Source: Sulfitobacter sp. JL08 (GTDB lineage: Bacteria > Pseudomonadota > Alphaproteobacteria > Rhodobacterales > Rhodobacteraceae). From it: DNA of 64,000 nt. The stretch's first letter is position 1. Each line of letters begins with the position of its first letter. Made by a program: the position numbers and the translations under genes. The stretch is from contig NZ_CP025815.1 of assembly GCF_003352045.1 (NCBI RefSeq), positions 2,356,001 through 2,420,000 of the forward strand, in the 5' to 3' direction. Positions 54,412-63,991 of the stretch are shown one piece after another. A model generated the notes under the pieces. That model was not told where the DNA came from. It was given only the letters and a program-made list of their open reading frames with translations, and searched no databases.

Positions 54412-54970
54412 CAGAGGCAATCAGATTTGATGGGGACCCGGACCCGACAAGCGCGGGGACCGCAGGAGACGCCGGACGGTGGGTCGGATCAAGCGCGGTG
54501 GTGGGGATGGCGGCGAACCCGCGCGGAGCCCACTAGGTCGGACGAGGTTTCGCCGACTGCGCAACCGATCATGTGGTTGCGACATTTGCAGGCGTGCCGA
54601 GAGATCGCGGGGCGCGGCACGCCTGCTCGAGAATTCTGTGGCAACCAGAAGGCTACTTCTGTCGCATAAGCGCCATTCTCTTGAATCGTCGATGAGCTGA
54701 AAACGGCCAGGCGAGCCGACCAGATTGTAAACCTTCGAAAAGCCTGGAGAACAACTCGTCGCAGCCACCCAGTGATCTCGCCAGGATCCCATCGCTATAG
54801 AATTCATTGCCGCCAACGAGAATGCTACTCGCGCGCCCGCGGTGACAATTCCTAGGGTTCTGCGCTGGTTGTAGTTGGTCACTGGACTGCAACCCACATT
54901 GTGCGCCATAGTTTTACCTAAAAAAGAAGTATAGTCAGGCACTTGATGCAAGCCAGTTGGCAATACGGGA
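54412..54970. other. Intergenic region with nested inverted repeats after the ParB operon
   Basis: A GC-rich spacer. At 54589-54599 and 54615-54625, CAGGCGTGCCG and CGGCACGCCTG are perfect 11-bp arms. Outside them TGGTTGC (about 54573) and GCAACCA (about 54643) form an outer pair. It could be a terminator for the operon, a recombinase site or part of a structured RNA. The rest shows no gene; frames on both strands are GC-driven. Confidence 0.45.
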
Positions 54971-57900
54971 ATGAACAAGGTAACAAACATCAGTCGTTTG
55001 GACGTTCTAAGTCGATCTGTTTCGATCGACCTCGAAGTCGATCCCAAAGAGGCGAAGATCTTTGCGCTTGCGGCAGTTGCTCAGGATTCCGATGCGCCAA
55101 AGGTGGTCGCCAAAAACAACATTGAAGCGGCTTTGACCGAACTCGACGCATTCTGCCAGGGTTTTGACCACGTCATCGGGCATAATATTCTACGTCACGA
55201 CTTGCCCCATCTGGCCGCAGCGTCGCCGAGGTTCGTGGCCTTGGCTGAAGCACCGATAGATACGCTCTGGCTGAACCCTCTTGCGTTTCCAAGAAACCCT
55301 TACCACCACCTGGTGAAACACTACCAGGATGGACGACTTCAGACAGGTCATGTGAATGATCCTGAATTTGACGCCCGGCTGGTGTTCGAGGTTCTGGAAA
55401 ACCAGATCGAAGCATTTGTTGAGCTCGATCGAAAATCGCCCGACGCCCTTACAGCTTACCACTTTCTATGCTGCCGCTCTCGGCAGAGCGGTGGTTTCGA
55501 TCAGTTATTTACTAGTGTTCGAGGCAGAACCAAGCCAAATATGGAAGAAGCACGAGGTGCAATCCAAAGATTGCTAGATGGCGCCGCATGCTCATCGATG
55601 CTGTCGACTACTCTTGACCAACTCGACGACACCAGCCTTGGATGGCCGTTAGCGTACGCTCTGTCCTGGATTTCTGTGGCAGGTGGGGACTCGGTAATGC
55701 CGCCCTGGGTGCGCGCGCAATTCAGCGACGCTGCACGGATTGTGAGAAAGCTTCGGGACAACAACTGCGGCGATGAAGGTTGTCGTTATTGCAGTATCAA
55801 TAACGACCCCAAAAAGGCTCTGGACCGATGGTTTGGCTTTGAAGATTTTCGGCCTGAACCTGCGGATGAGTTCGGACGTCCCCTTCAAGAGGTGATCGTT
55901 TCCGGTGCCATGAAAGGCGAAAGTCTTCTGGGCATCCTGCCCACTGGTACTGGTAAATCAATCTGTTACCAGATCCCGGCGCTTTCCCGGTTCGACAAGA
56001 CGGGCGCATTGACTGTCGTGATCTCTCCTCTGGTGGCACTCATGGCAGACCAGGTTCAGGGAATGGCTCGTTCTGGCATTGCCTCGGCAGTCACAGTCAA
56101 TGGTATGCTATCCCTACCGGAGCGGAACGACGCTTTGGACAAAGTGAGACTGGGCGACGCATCCATCTTGCTGATCTCGCCGGAACAGCTCCGGAGCGTT
56201 TCTGTGCGGTCCGTGCTTGCGCAACGGGAGGTTGGTCTCTGGGTTCTTGACGAAGCCCATTGTGTCTCGAAATGGGGCCACGATTTTCGACCTGACTATC
56301 GCTATATCGGCCGGTTCATCAAAGAGACCTCAGGTGACGAAATCGCTCCCGTCCTGTGCCTCACGGCTACTGCAAAACCTGATGTTGTCCAGGATATTTG
56401 TTCGCACTTCAAAGAACGCCTCGGACTCGAACTGACCCAGGTCGATGGCGGCGCATCACGCTCCAACCTGAGTTTTGCGGTTCTGCCAACACAACGCTCA
56501 ACGAAGCTGGCTGATATCCTTGATGCAATTGAGGCAAACCTGCCCCACGAAGGTGCCTCAGGAGCGGTCGTTTATTGCGCAACGCGCAGCGCTACTGAAC
56601 GTGTGGCTGAGTTTCTCAAGCAACAGGGGCTTGCAGCTGATTACTATCATTCGACGCGCAGCGTCGACGAAAAGCGAGAAATTCAGGAAGCATTCAGGGT
56701 TGGTGATCTCCGGGTGATCGCGGCAACAAATGCATTTGGCATGGGTATCGATAAGCCTGACATTCGCCTTGTCGTACACGGAGATGTGCCCGGGTCGCTG
56801 GAAAACTACCTGCAGGAAGCTGGTCGAGCCGGGCGCGATCGGGATCCGGCTCAATGTGTTCTGCTGTTCAATACAGAAGATGTCGATCGCCAGTTTAGCC
56901 TGAGCGCACGTTCACGTCTTGCGCGGCATGAAATCAGTGCGATTTTGAAAGCAGTGCATCGGCTGGACAATCGAACACGTAAGAGCGGCGAGGTGGTTGC
57001 TACTCCGGGTGAAATTGTAAAAGAGGAAAAAGAGCAGGAATTCCAGCGTGATAAGGATACGGATGATACACGTGTTAAAACCGCGATCGCCTGGCTGGAG
57101 GAAGCGAAGCTTCTCAGGCGCGAGGAAAACCGGGTTCAGATATTCCCTGCATCGCTTCTTGTACGTGATCTTGAGCATGCGAAGACAATTCTTGATCGGG
57201 CTGAGATCACTGAGACCCGGCGCCTCAAGCTGCTCGACATCGTCCGACACATTATCAATGCGCCCAAAGAAGAAGGTATCTCAACTGACGTGCTGAGCGG
57301 GGCCAGTGGCCTGCCAGGCCCGGCCTTGCGCAAGGCCCTGACCGATCTTGAAGCCCTCGGCATTGCCAATGACGATACCAATATAACGATTTTTGTACAT
57401 GTGGGTGTTGAAGACAGGTCCCGCGTTCGGCTTGAAGAAGCCTCTAGACTGGAAGCTGACCTGATTTCGCAATTGCGTGAAGAAGCGCCCGATGCGGACG
57501 ATGGCGAACCTTCTCCATTTAACCTTGCGGTCACCTGTCAGGTCCTGCGCGACCGTGGCCACGGCTCCGTGCGACCCGATATTGTCGAAGGTCTTCTGCG
57601 GGGAATGGCGCAGGACGGGCGTGATATGGAGGGCGGGCGAGGTAATCTGCACGTGAGACGAGCATCGCGCGGCAGCCTGTTCGTTCGATTGCAGCGTTCC
57701 TGGTCCGTGGTTGAGAAAACCGCGGAGATCCGCAGGCAAGCCGCTGAAAGACTTCTTTCTCATCTTACTGGGAAAGTTCCGAAAGGAGTGAAGGGCAAGG
57801 ACATCGCAGTTGAGACGACGCTCGGCGATTTGCTGTCTGCGATCAATGGAGACGCGATGCTTCGTGGTTCAGTCAACGATCCGAACAAGCTCATGGATCG

Positions 57901-60085
57901 AGCGCTCCTGTGGCTTCATGAACAGCAGGTTGTGACGCTTGGCAAAGGCCTCTCAGTGTTCCGACCTGCGATGACGCTCCAACTCAATCCGAAAGGTGGA
58001 AGTTTCACTGTTCAGAATTTTATCCCACTTGAAGAACACTACACGGAACAGACTATCCAGACTCATGTCATGGCCGCTTATGCAGAAAAAGGGCTTGAAC
58101 GCATTAATGACGCCGAGAGGCTGGCTCAGGATTATTTCGAACTTAATCGCGATGCATTTATGCGCCGATGGATGCCCGGCCGCGGATCTGAATTCCGCAG
58201 GCAGGCCACCGGGCAAACGTGGACGAACATCGTTGATGCGCTCGGCAACACGACCCAGGAGCAAATCGTCAAAGACGACCGCGAACAAACCAATGTGCTT
58301 GTACTTGCAGGGCCTGGCTCCGGAAAGACCCGGGTGTTGGTGCATCGCATTGCGTATCTTGTGAAAATCAAGCGCGAAGACCCGAACGGGATACTGGTTC
58401 TTGCATACAATCGCCACGCAGCCGCTGAAATCCGCGAAAGACTGCGCGGCCTGATTGGCGACGAAGCACGCTTTGTAACGGTTTCCACGATTCACGCTCT
58501 CGCCATGCGGCTCATCGGCGCAAGTTTTGCCGGTCACGCAGGGGGCGAAAGCCAGGACTTCAAGGGTCTGCTGATGGACGCGGTGCGACTTTTGCGCGGC
58601 GACGGGCTGGATAAAGCGGCGGCAGAAGCAATGCGGGAAACCTTGATTCAGGGATACCGCTGGCTATTGGTCGATGAATACCAGGATGTGGGTCCAGATG
58701 AGTATGCTCTGATCTCGGCGGTGGCTGGTCGAAGTCTCGATGATCCTGATCTTCGCATAAGCCTGTTTGCAGTCGGAGATGACGATCAGAATATCTACTC
58801 ATTTGCCGGTGCCTCGGTCCGGCACATCAGGCAATTCGAACAGGACTACTCGGCGAAGCCTGTCTTTCTCACAAACAACTATCGCTCAGCTGGAAACATC
58901 ATTTCTGCCGCGAATGCCGTCATTGAACACGCCGCAGACAGGATGAAGGTTGGCCATGACATCACTATCGATGAGGCCCGACGCAAAAATCCACCCGGTG
59001 GAGAAATGGCGTCAATGGATCCCGTCGCTCAGGGACGGGTACAAATACTTGAATGTCCGCCCGGCAATGACGCTCAAGCCATGGCCGCCCTTGACGAACT
59101 TCTTCGTTTGTCGCGCCTCATCCCTGACTGGAGTTGGTCTAAGGCCGCTATTATCTCGCGGGACTGGCGCAAATTAGCGCCGGTGCGAGACTATGCCGAG
59201 GCTCTTGGTATTCCAGTCGAGCTCGCCAATGAACAGCTCCCCGGGCTGTGGCGAATGCGGGATATGCAGCAATTTGTCAGTGCACTTCGTGAGGATCGCG
59301 GACAACTGCTGTCGGTAACTGACTTAACCGATAAGCTGAACGCAATTCCAGGTTCTCGATGGACCAACCGAATAGGCGAAGGCATCGGTGTTCTTGCGCG
59401 AGAAATCGATGGCCGAAGTCTCCCTGCTCAAGACATCATCGAATGGCTTGCTGAATGGGCAGGCGAGACATGGGGCGAACAGCGCGGTTTGAAACTTCTA
59501 ACCGCGCACCGCGCCAAGGGGCTTGAATTTGACGATGTGGTGATCCTAGACGGCGGCTGGGAGCGTCCCAGCAAGAACGAAGATCAGGACGCGCCTCGTA
59601 GGCTTTTCTATGTGGCTATGACACGTGCACGAAGAAACCTGATCGTGATGAGCAATGATAATCACGAATATCTGCCAACCCAGTCTCCGGCGATTTTAAG
59701 TCGGGCTGTTAAGCCAGATTTAGCTTCTTTTCCGGGGCCGAGACGCTATTTTCAGTCCGCGGAAGCACGCATGGTCGACCTCTCCTTCGCTGGGCGTCAA
59801 CGCCACAATCATCCTGTTCATGTGGCTACATCAGAGGCTCGAGTTGGCGACGCTTTGGCTCTTGTTTGCGATCATGATCGCTGGCAATTGACGGATGCTA
59901 ACGGCCGGAGCCTTGGCCGCATGGCAAAGAGCTTCTCCCCTCCTGGAAACGCGCGATTTGTGCGTGGCGAAATTGCAGCGATCCTGTGCTGGCGAAAAGA
60001 TGATAGCGATGAAGCTTATCATCACACAATCAAGCGGGAGGCTTGGGAAGTCATCGTTCCGGAGTTGGTATTCGAAGAATGCTGA
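54971..60085 (+). CDS. Exonuclease-like / RecQ / UvrD fusion helicase
   Basis: 1704 residues. The N-terminus resembles a DnaQ-type (DEDD) 3'-5' exonuclease: SIDLEVDPKE with the DxE pair and GHNILRHDLPHL, with NDPEFDARLVFEVL as the possible last motif. A complete RecQ helicase follows: LPTGTGKS (about 323), LDEAHCVSKWGHDFRPDY (about 426), ATNAFGMGIDKPD and YLQEAGRAGRD (about 615). A UvrD-type SF1 helicase comes last: LAGPGSGKTRVL (about 1112), LLVDEYQDVG (about 1233), VGDDDQNIYSF, TAHRAKGLEFDDV and FYVAMTRARRN (about 1545). Two 3'-5' helicases and a nuclease in one chain suggest DNA-end processing, repair or defence. Intact, no frameshift. Confidence 0.85.
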   Translation: MNKVTNISRLDVLSRSVSIDLEVDPKEAKIFALAAVAQDSDAPKVVAKNNIEAALTELDAFCQGFDHVIGHNILRHDLPHLAAASPRFVALAEAPIDTLWLNPLAFPRNPYHHLVKHYQDGRLQTGHVNDPEFDARLVFEVLENQIEAFVELDRKSPDALTAYHFLCCRSRQSGGFDQLFTSVRGRTKPNMEEARGAIQRLLDGAACSSMLSTTLDQLDDTSLGWPLAYALSWISVAGGDSVMPPWVRAQFSDAARIVRKLRDNNCGDEGCRYCSINNDPKKALDRWFGFEDFRPEPADEFGRPLQEVIVSGAMKGESLLGILPTGTGKSICYQIPALSRFDKTGALTVVISPLVALMADQVQGMARSGIASAVTVNGMLSLPERNDALDKVRLGDASILLISPEQLRSVSVRSVLAQREVGLWVLDEAHCVSKWGHDFRPDYRYIGRFIKETSGDEIAPVLCLTATAKPDVVQDICSHFKERLGLELTQVDGGASRSNLSFAVLPTQRSTKLADILDAIEANLPHEGASGAVVYCATRSATERVAEFLKQQGLAADYYHSTRSVDEKREIQEAFRVGDLRVIAATNAFGMGIDKPDIRLVVHGDVPGSLENYLQEAGRAGRDRDPAQCVLLFNTEDVDRQFSLSARSRLARHEISAILKAVHRLDNRTRKSGEVVATPGEIVKEEKEQEFQRDKDTDDTRVKTAIAWLEEAKLLRREENRVQIFPASLLVRDLEHAKTILDRAEITETRRLKLLDIVRHIINAPKEEGISTDVLSGASGLPGPALRKALTDLEALGIANDDTNITIFVHVGVEDRSRVRLEEASRLEADLISQLREEAPDADDGEPSPFNLAVTCQVLRDRGHGSVRPDIVEGLLRGMAQDGRDMEGGRGNLHVRRASRGSLFVRLQRSWSVVEKTAEIRRQAAERLLSHLTGKVPKGVKGKDIAVETTLGDLLSAINGDAMLRGSVNDPNKLMDRALLWLHEQQVVTLGKGLSVFRPAMTLQLNPKGGSFTVQNFIPLEEHYTEQTIQTHVMAAYAEKGLERINDAERLAQDYFELNRDAFMRRWMPGRGSEFRRQATGQTWTNIVDALGNTTQEQIVKDDREQTNVLVLAGPGSGKTRVLVHRIAYLVKIKREDPNGILVLAYNRHAAAEIRERLRGLIGDEARFVTVSTIHALAMRLIGASFAGHAGGESQDFKGLLMDAVRLLRGDGLDKAAAEAMRETLIQGYRWLLVDEYQDVGPDEYALISAVAGRSLDDPDLRISLFAVGDDDQNIYSFAGASVRHIRQFEQDYSAKPVFLTNNYRSAGNIISAANAVIEHAADRMKVGHDITIDEARRKNPPGGEMASMDPVAQGRVQILECPPGNDAQAMAALDELLRLSRLIPDWSWSKAAIISRDWRKLAPVRDYAEALGIPVELANEQLPGLWRMRDMQQFVSALREDRGQLLSVTDLTDKLNAIPGSRWTNRIGEGIGVLAREIDGRSLPAQDIIEWLAEWAGETWGEQRGLKLLTAHRAKGLEFDDVVILDGGWERPSKNEDQDAPRRLFYVAMTRARRNLIVMSNDNHEYLPTQSPAILSRAVKPDLASFPGPRRYFQSAEARMVDLSFAGRQRHNHPVHVATSEARVGDALALVCDHDRWQLTDANGRSLGRMAKSFSPPGNARFVRGEIAAILCWRKDDSDEAYHHTIKREAWEVIVPELVFEEC

Positions 60086-60118
60086 AATCGACTGCTCTTC
60101 CCGTGGGAGCTCCCTCGA

Positions 60119-60640
60119 TTACATCGACCAATCCTGCCCAAAGTGCCGCCCAAGCGGCACTACCTGAGGCGGAACATCGCCGCAGAATGTCACACCAAGA
60201 TAGCTCGCTGCTCGCGTCGCGCCCACATAAAGGTATTTCGAAAACAGTTCCGGGTGCTGCGTGATTGTTTGGTCTAGGTCCATAAAGAAGACCGCTTCAA
60301 ACTCCAGTCCCTTAATGTGACGAATATTGAAGACGCGCACGTCGCGATCATTTCCGACGACCTTTCCATCCTTGCAGGCGACCGCCGACAAGCTAATTTC
60401 CTCCAATCGGTCGTTGAGCTCGAGCGCCAACGCTTCCACTTCCTCCTCTTCGTTGACGAGCACTGCTATGGTTGTTGCCTTCTGAACCATACGATCAATT
60501 TCGTGAATGCGTTGAGTCAGCCACTCGGCTTTTTCGGCATTGTTCGTAAGACGCGTCTTCCAAACAGGGGCCACGCCTTCAACGTCGAGACGATCCGGTA
60601 ATATGATATCGTCAACTTGCGAACCGCCTAGGGGACTAGA
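60119..60640 (-). pseudogene. UvrD-like helicase C-terminal fragment
   Basis: The minus frame reads SSPLGGSQVDDIILPDRLDV, then WKTRLTNNAEKAEWLTQRIH, and later VFNIRHIKGLEFEAVFFMDL and SKYLYVGATRAASYLGVTF before a stop at 60119. IKGLEFEAVFF and YVGATRA are motifs V and VI of SF1 ATP-dependent helicases. Motifs I-IV are missing; the frame meets the start of the secreted nuclease gene at 60641. It is a truncated gene of a different subfamily from the big fusion next door. Confidence 0.65.
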
Positions 60641-61078
60641 ATGAATAAACGGTTGCTAGGAGTATCAAGCGCAGTTTTATTGGCTTTCGGTTACACATCG
60701 TCAAGCGCTCAAGAAGGTCCTACAGAGCCGGCGTATCTATACACGGCAGAAGTCACAAATGTGGTGGATGGTGATACGATAGACGTGGATATCGATTTGG
60801 GATTTTACATTATGCTCAAAAATCAGCGCATAAGGCTGGTTGGTATTGATGCTCCTGAAAAAAGGGGAGAGTCCCGTGTAGCCGGCAAGGCAGCTACTGT
60901 TTTTCTGCGCGATCTTATCGATGGTAAATCAATTATACTCAAAACAAAAAAGGGCCGCGACGACGCTGACAGAAGTGACTCGTTCGGTCGTTGGCTGGGC
61001 GTTGTCTATTTAGATGGGATAGACATAAATCAGGCACTTATAGACGCTGGGCACGCAGCTGAAGACATTCGGGACTAG
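60641..61078 (+). CDS. Secreted thermonuclease-family (SNase-like) nuclease
   Basis: 145 residues with a signal peptide (MNKRLLGVSSAVLLAFGYTS, cut near SSAQ). The SNase OB fold is visible: VTNVVDGDTIDVDIDLGF, RIRLVGIDAPEKRG (catalytic Arg and Asp), and GRWLGVVYLDGIDINQALID. The catalytic Glu is likely in the APEKRGES region and the second Arg in SFGRWLG. It probably degrades nucleic acid in the periplasm or outside the cell. Single gene. Confidence 0.85.
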   Translation: MNKRLLGVSSAVLLAFGYTSSSAQEGPTEPAYLYTAEVTNVVDGDTIDVDIDLGFYIMLKNQRIRLVGIDAPEKRGESRVAGKAATVFLRDLIDGKSIILKTKKGRDDADRSDSFGRWLGVVYLDGIDINQALIDAGHAAEDIRD

Positions 61079-61206
61079 ACCTGCGCTTCAGCTTTTTTCC
61101 TGTTGGAAAACGGCCCGTGGCTGCTGTTTATCACCTGTATTATCAGAGTTTCAGAAAGCAAAGTTTGTCCACGACTTGGGCCCTCGCCATTTTTCGCTGA
61201 ATGCCC

Positions 61207-61319
61207 GGTGCTGATGAAAGAAGTTCATAACCAAAACTTCAAATTTCCAGTCATGAACGGCTGCTTAACGCGACGAACCGGTCATCCCAGAAAAACAGCC
61301 CAATGACTGCATCGAGCCC
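61207..61319. repeat. Dispersed repeat A, copy 2
   Basis: Matches 30005-30113: GAACGGCTGCTTAACGCGAC and GAACCGGTCAT are identical, and the flanking AACCAAAACTTC and AATGACTGC/GAGCCC blocks are conserved. It lies in a 265-base gap between two genes. Non-coding. Confidence 0.7.
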
Positions 61320-61343
61320 AAGGGGAACCTTCCAAAATCGCTA

Positions 61344-62654
61344 TTACATAGCTTTGTAGACATGCCATGCTTCTGGAAGGCCCTTTAGTTCTCTCGACCC
61401 AAGACTTTCAAAATCAAGACCTGAGCCAGCAACTAAATCTTTCACCGTTCGAGAAACGACAATGTCGCCGCCTCCACCTAATTCAGCTATGCGCGCGGCT
61501 ATGTTTACAGCGATTCCGCGCACATCATTTGCCGAAATTTCAACTTCACCCGTGTGGACACCAATGCGTACTTTCAAATCCAAATTGGATAAAGCATCGC
61601 CTATTGCTTTCGCACAGTGGATTGCACGTCCTGGACCGTCAAAGGTTGCGAGGAAACCATCGCCCAATGATTTAACTTCCTGCCCACGAAACTGACGAAA
61701 TTGCTCACGAATAATACTGTTATGTTTTTCGAGTGTTGAATGCCATGCGTCATCGCCGAGTTGTTGGGCCAATGAGGTTGAGTCAACGATATCTGTGAAT
61801 ACCACTGCTGCCAAAACGCGATTGAAGACCGGTTTGGGTTTAGAACCCGTCACGAAGGCCTCAATTTCTCCGAGAATCTCGTCTCGCTCATTTCCCATGA
61901 ATGCAAAATGATCCCTGCCAGAAAACTCGCATAGCTGAGCACCCGGGATCATCTGCGCCAGCGTTCTTCCGCCTTCGATATCAATCAGCGCATCCTCAGT
62001 CTTGTGCAACACAAGCGTTGGAGCCTTGATGGATGGAAGGATGTCGGTGATGTCGATCTGACTGTTAACTTTCATGATTTCGATCAGATCGCGTGGCGAG
62101 GCTCCAGTTCTTTCGTACTTTCCCCACCACTCCTGAAATGCGGGATCATTTCCAGTCTCTGGACAGAAGAGCGGTAGTGCTGCGCCGCTCCCCCAGTGTT
62201 CTTCTGCATAGTCAAACAACTGGCTCAACGCCTCATCGCTTGGGAACCAAGATTCAAAGCGGGCAAAGGCGCCATACAATATCAAACCCTCGCACCGTTG
62301 TGCTTGATATGCCGCGAACACCGAGGCGAGAGAGCCCCCTTCGGAGATGCCCATAACAAAGGCTGTTTCCATGCTAGCCGCGTCCATGATCGCGCGGATG
62401 TCGTCCATTCTTTTGTCCATGTCGGGAACAGCTACACCGCGGTCAGACAGGCCCGTGCCTCGCTTGTCGAACATTGCCACCTTAGCGAATTGACCTAAGC
62501 GCTTCAGCCACTTCGCAAAATTGGGTTCCTCCCAATATGTTTCGATCTGTGAAATGAAGCCGGGTACCAAAACAAGGTTTTTCGGCCCCTGTCCATAAAC
62601 CTGATATGCGATATGCACATCGTCGCTCTTGGTATATTGCGTTTTTGGCATCAT
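61344..62654 (-). CDS. Alpha/beta-hydrolase fused to class III adenylate/guanylate cyclase
   Basis: 436 residues from the ATG at 62654, seven bases after AAGGAGGG. Residues 1-270 form an alpha/beta hydrolase with nucleophile motif GISEGG and closing GRDHFAFMG for the catalytic His. From about 285 a class III cyclase domain follows: AAVVFTDIVDSTSLAQQLGD (first metal Asp), VKSLGDGFLATF (second metal Asp) and RIGVHTGEVE. This pairing is a known family in which the hydrolase part may sense or cleave a ligand and set cyclic nucleotide output. Divergent from a second cyclase gene. Confidence 0.88.
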   Translation of the reverse strand: MMPKTQYTKSDDVHIAYQVYGQGPKNLVLVPGFISQIETYWEEPNFAKWLKRLGQFAKVAMFDKRGTGLSDRGVAVPDMDKRMDDIRAIMDAASMETAFVMGISEGGSLASVFAAYQAQRCEGLILYGAFARFESWFPSDEALSQLFDYAEEHWGSGAALPLFCPETGNDPAFQEWWGKYERTGASPRDLIEIMKVNSQIDITDILPSIKAPTLVLHKTEDALIDIEGGRTLAQMIPGAQLCEFSGRDHFAFMGNERDEILGEIEAFVTGSKPKPVFNRVLAAVVFTDIVDSTSLAQQLGDDAWHSTLEKHNSIIREQFRQFRGQEVKSLGDGFLATFDGPGRAIHCAKAIGDALSNLDLKVRIGVHTGEVEISANDVRGIAVNIAARIAELGGGGDIVVSRTVKDLVAGSGLDFESLGSRELKGLPEAWHVYKAM

Positions 62655-63016
62655 GCGCGTCCCTCCTTGGGACAACTCCTTTAGCACGGGCAGACTATGA
62701 CGGCGCTAGATTTCTCGCAACGCTCACGTGGATGAACCTTTCATCCAAATAAAAGTCAGATATTCAGTTTATGTTGAAAAGCGCGCGGGGCGGCTCGTCC
62801 CGCGTTGCAGACCTTGATGCGATGCGCGGCGAAGGTCCGGATCGAGCCCTCTTTGACAAATTCTGCACAGCACACGAATGTCGGCTTAATACCCATCAAG
62901 GCGCCATTTTGCTAATCTGCAATCTTGAAGAGCTATTCGATGCGCGTAAAAGAAAAGCGAATGCTTGGAAATGATTGTGCAAGCGACAGCCGTTGGAACT
63001 TTAGACTGAGGGTCTT
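62655..63016. other. Divergent promoter region with repeat-like sequence
   Basis: About 360 bases between two cyclase genes transcribed outward. At 62790-62885 the sequence has the intergenic-repeat look (CGTCCCGCGTTGCAGACC ... GAGCCCTCTTTGACAAATTC). It must hold promoters for both genes, but I cannot point to clear -35/-10 boxes. The 67-codon frame at 62771 is not convincing. Confidence 0.35.
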
Positions 63017-63991
63017 ATGGAACGCTCGGAAATGACACGAAACTCGCCAGAACTCCTATCAGTTTGCCGTCGTTGGTTTGACGCTGTTCAACGAATGCGT
63101 GGAAATGAGGTTCAGAACATTTTAACTGATAAAGACCACATGCTGTTCATCGGAACCGGGGAAGATGAACTTTGGTCAGGCAGGGCAGTGAAAGCCGGTA
63201 TCGCAGACTTTTTCGGCTCAATCCCTACAATCATAAAGCAGGAGGAGACCTTTGGCGAAGCTTATGAAAATGGCCGAGTGGGATGGGCTTGCTTTACGCA
63301 CAACGTTGTTCTGGCCCATCAGCCGGACAAAGTTTTCCCTGTTCGGAACACCCTGATATTTGCTTTAGAAGACGGTTTTTGGAGGATGGTGCATCGTCAT
63401 GGCTCCGTCCCTCTTCCAAATGAAGAGTTCGTCGGCTCGAAGCAAACAGCGATTGCAGATTTGGTCGCTGCGGCCGCAGAGGGTTTCGCAATTGACCAGC
63501 AGGATGGTCTTGCGTCGATCATGTTCACCGACATCGTCAATTCGTCAGGACTAGCATCCGTCATGGGGGACCGCTTATGGACATCGGTAGTCTCTGAACA
63601 CTTCAAACAACTTCGGGCCATCGTAGAAGAAGCGAATGGGCAATTTGTTAAGTCGTTGGGCGATGGAACGTTGTCCAGCTTTCCTAAACCCGAATTGGCG
63701 CTTGATGCAGCACGGCGTATTCATGAAACCATCGAGCGGTCAGGCGGCCCTTCTATCTCCGTGCGCGTCGGAATTCATTCTGGAAGTGTTGTCAGGAAAG
63801 ACGATGACTTCTTCGGCGCAGTTGTCAACAAGGCCGCGCGTATCACGGCAATTGCTGCGCCAAACGAAACTTGGGTTTCCGATGCGACGTCCGAACAGGT
63901 CAACGAAAATTCTCACTACCATTTTGTCGAAGTCGGGTTCTTCGAGCTTGATGGGTTTGAAGGTGAGCACTTGATCCGGTCACTGAAATGA
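63017..63991 (+). CDS. SnoaL/NTF2-like domain fused to class III nucleotide cyclase
   Basis: 324 residues. Residues 15-140 form an NTF2/SnoaL-like ligand pocket domain (CRRWFDAVQRMRGNEVQNIL, FIGTGEDELWSGRAVKAGI, FWRMVHRHGSVPLP). The cyclase domain starts near 160 with LASIMFTDIVNSSGLASVMG (metal Asp), then VKSLGDGTLSSFPKPELAL and VRVGIHSGSVV. It resembles the neighbour's cyclase domain but has a different input domain. Likely makes cAMP or cGMP in response to a small molecule. An in-frame ATG at the sixth codon is an alternative start. Confidence 0.85.
   Translation: MERSEMTRNSPELLSVCRRWFDAVQRMRGNEVQNILTDKDHMLFIGTGEDELWSGRAVKAGIADFFGSIPTIIKQEETFGEAYENGRVGWACFTHNVVLAHQPDKVFPVRNTLIFALEDGFWRMVHRHGSVPLPNEEFVGSKQTAIADLVAAAAEGFAIDQQDGLASIMFTDIVNSSGLASVMGDRLWTSVVSEHFKQLRAIVEEANGQFVKSLGDGTLSSFPKPELALDAARRIHETIERSGGPSISVRVGIHSGSVVRKDDDFFGAVVNKAARITAIAAPNETWVSDATSEQVNENSHYHFVEVGFFELDGFEGEHLIRSLK

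Noticed and set aside
62771-62974. 67-codon plus frame upstream of the NTF2-cyclase gene
   Set aside because: Lies in repeat-like intergenic sequence and has no domain; the spacing suits a promoter region.
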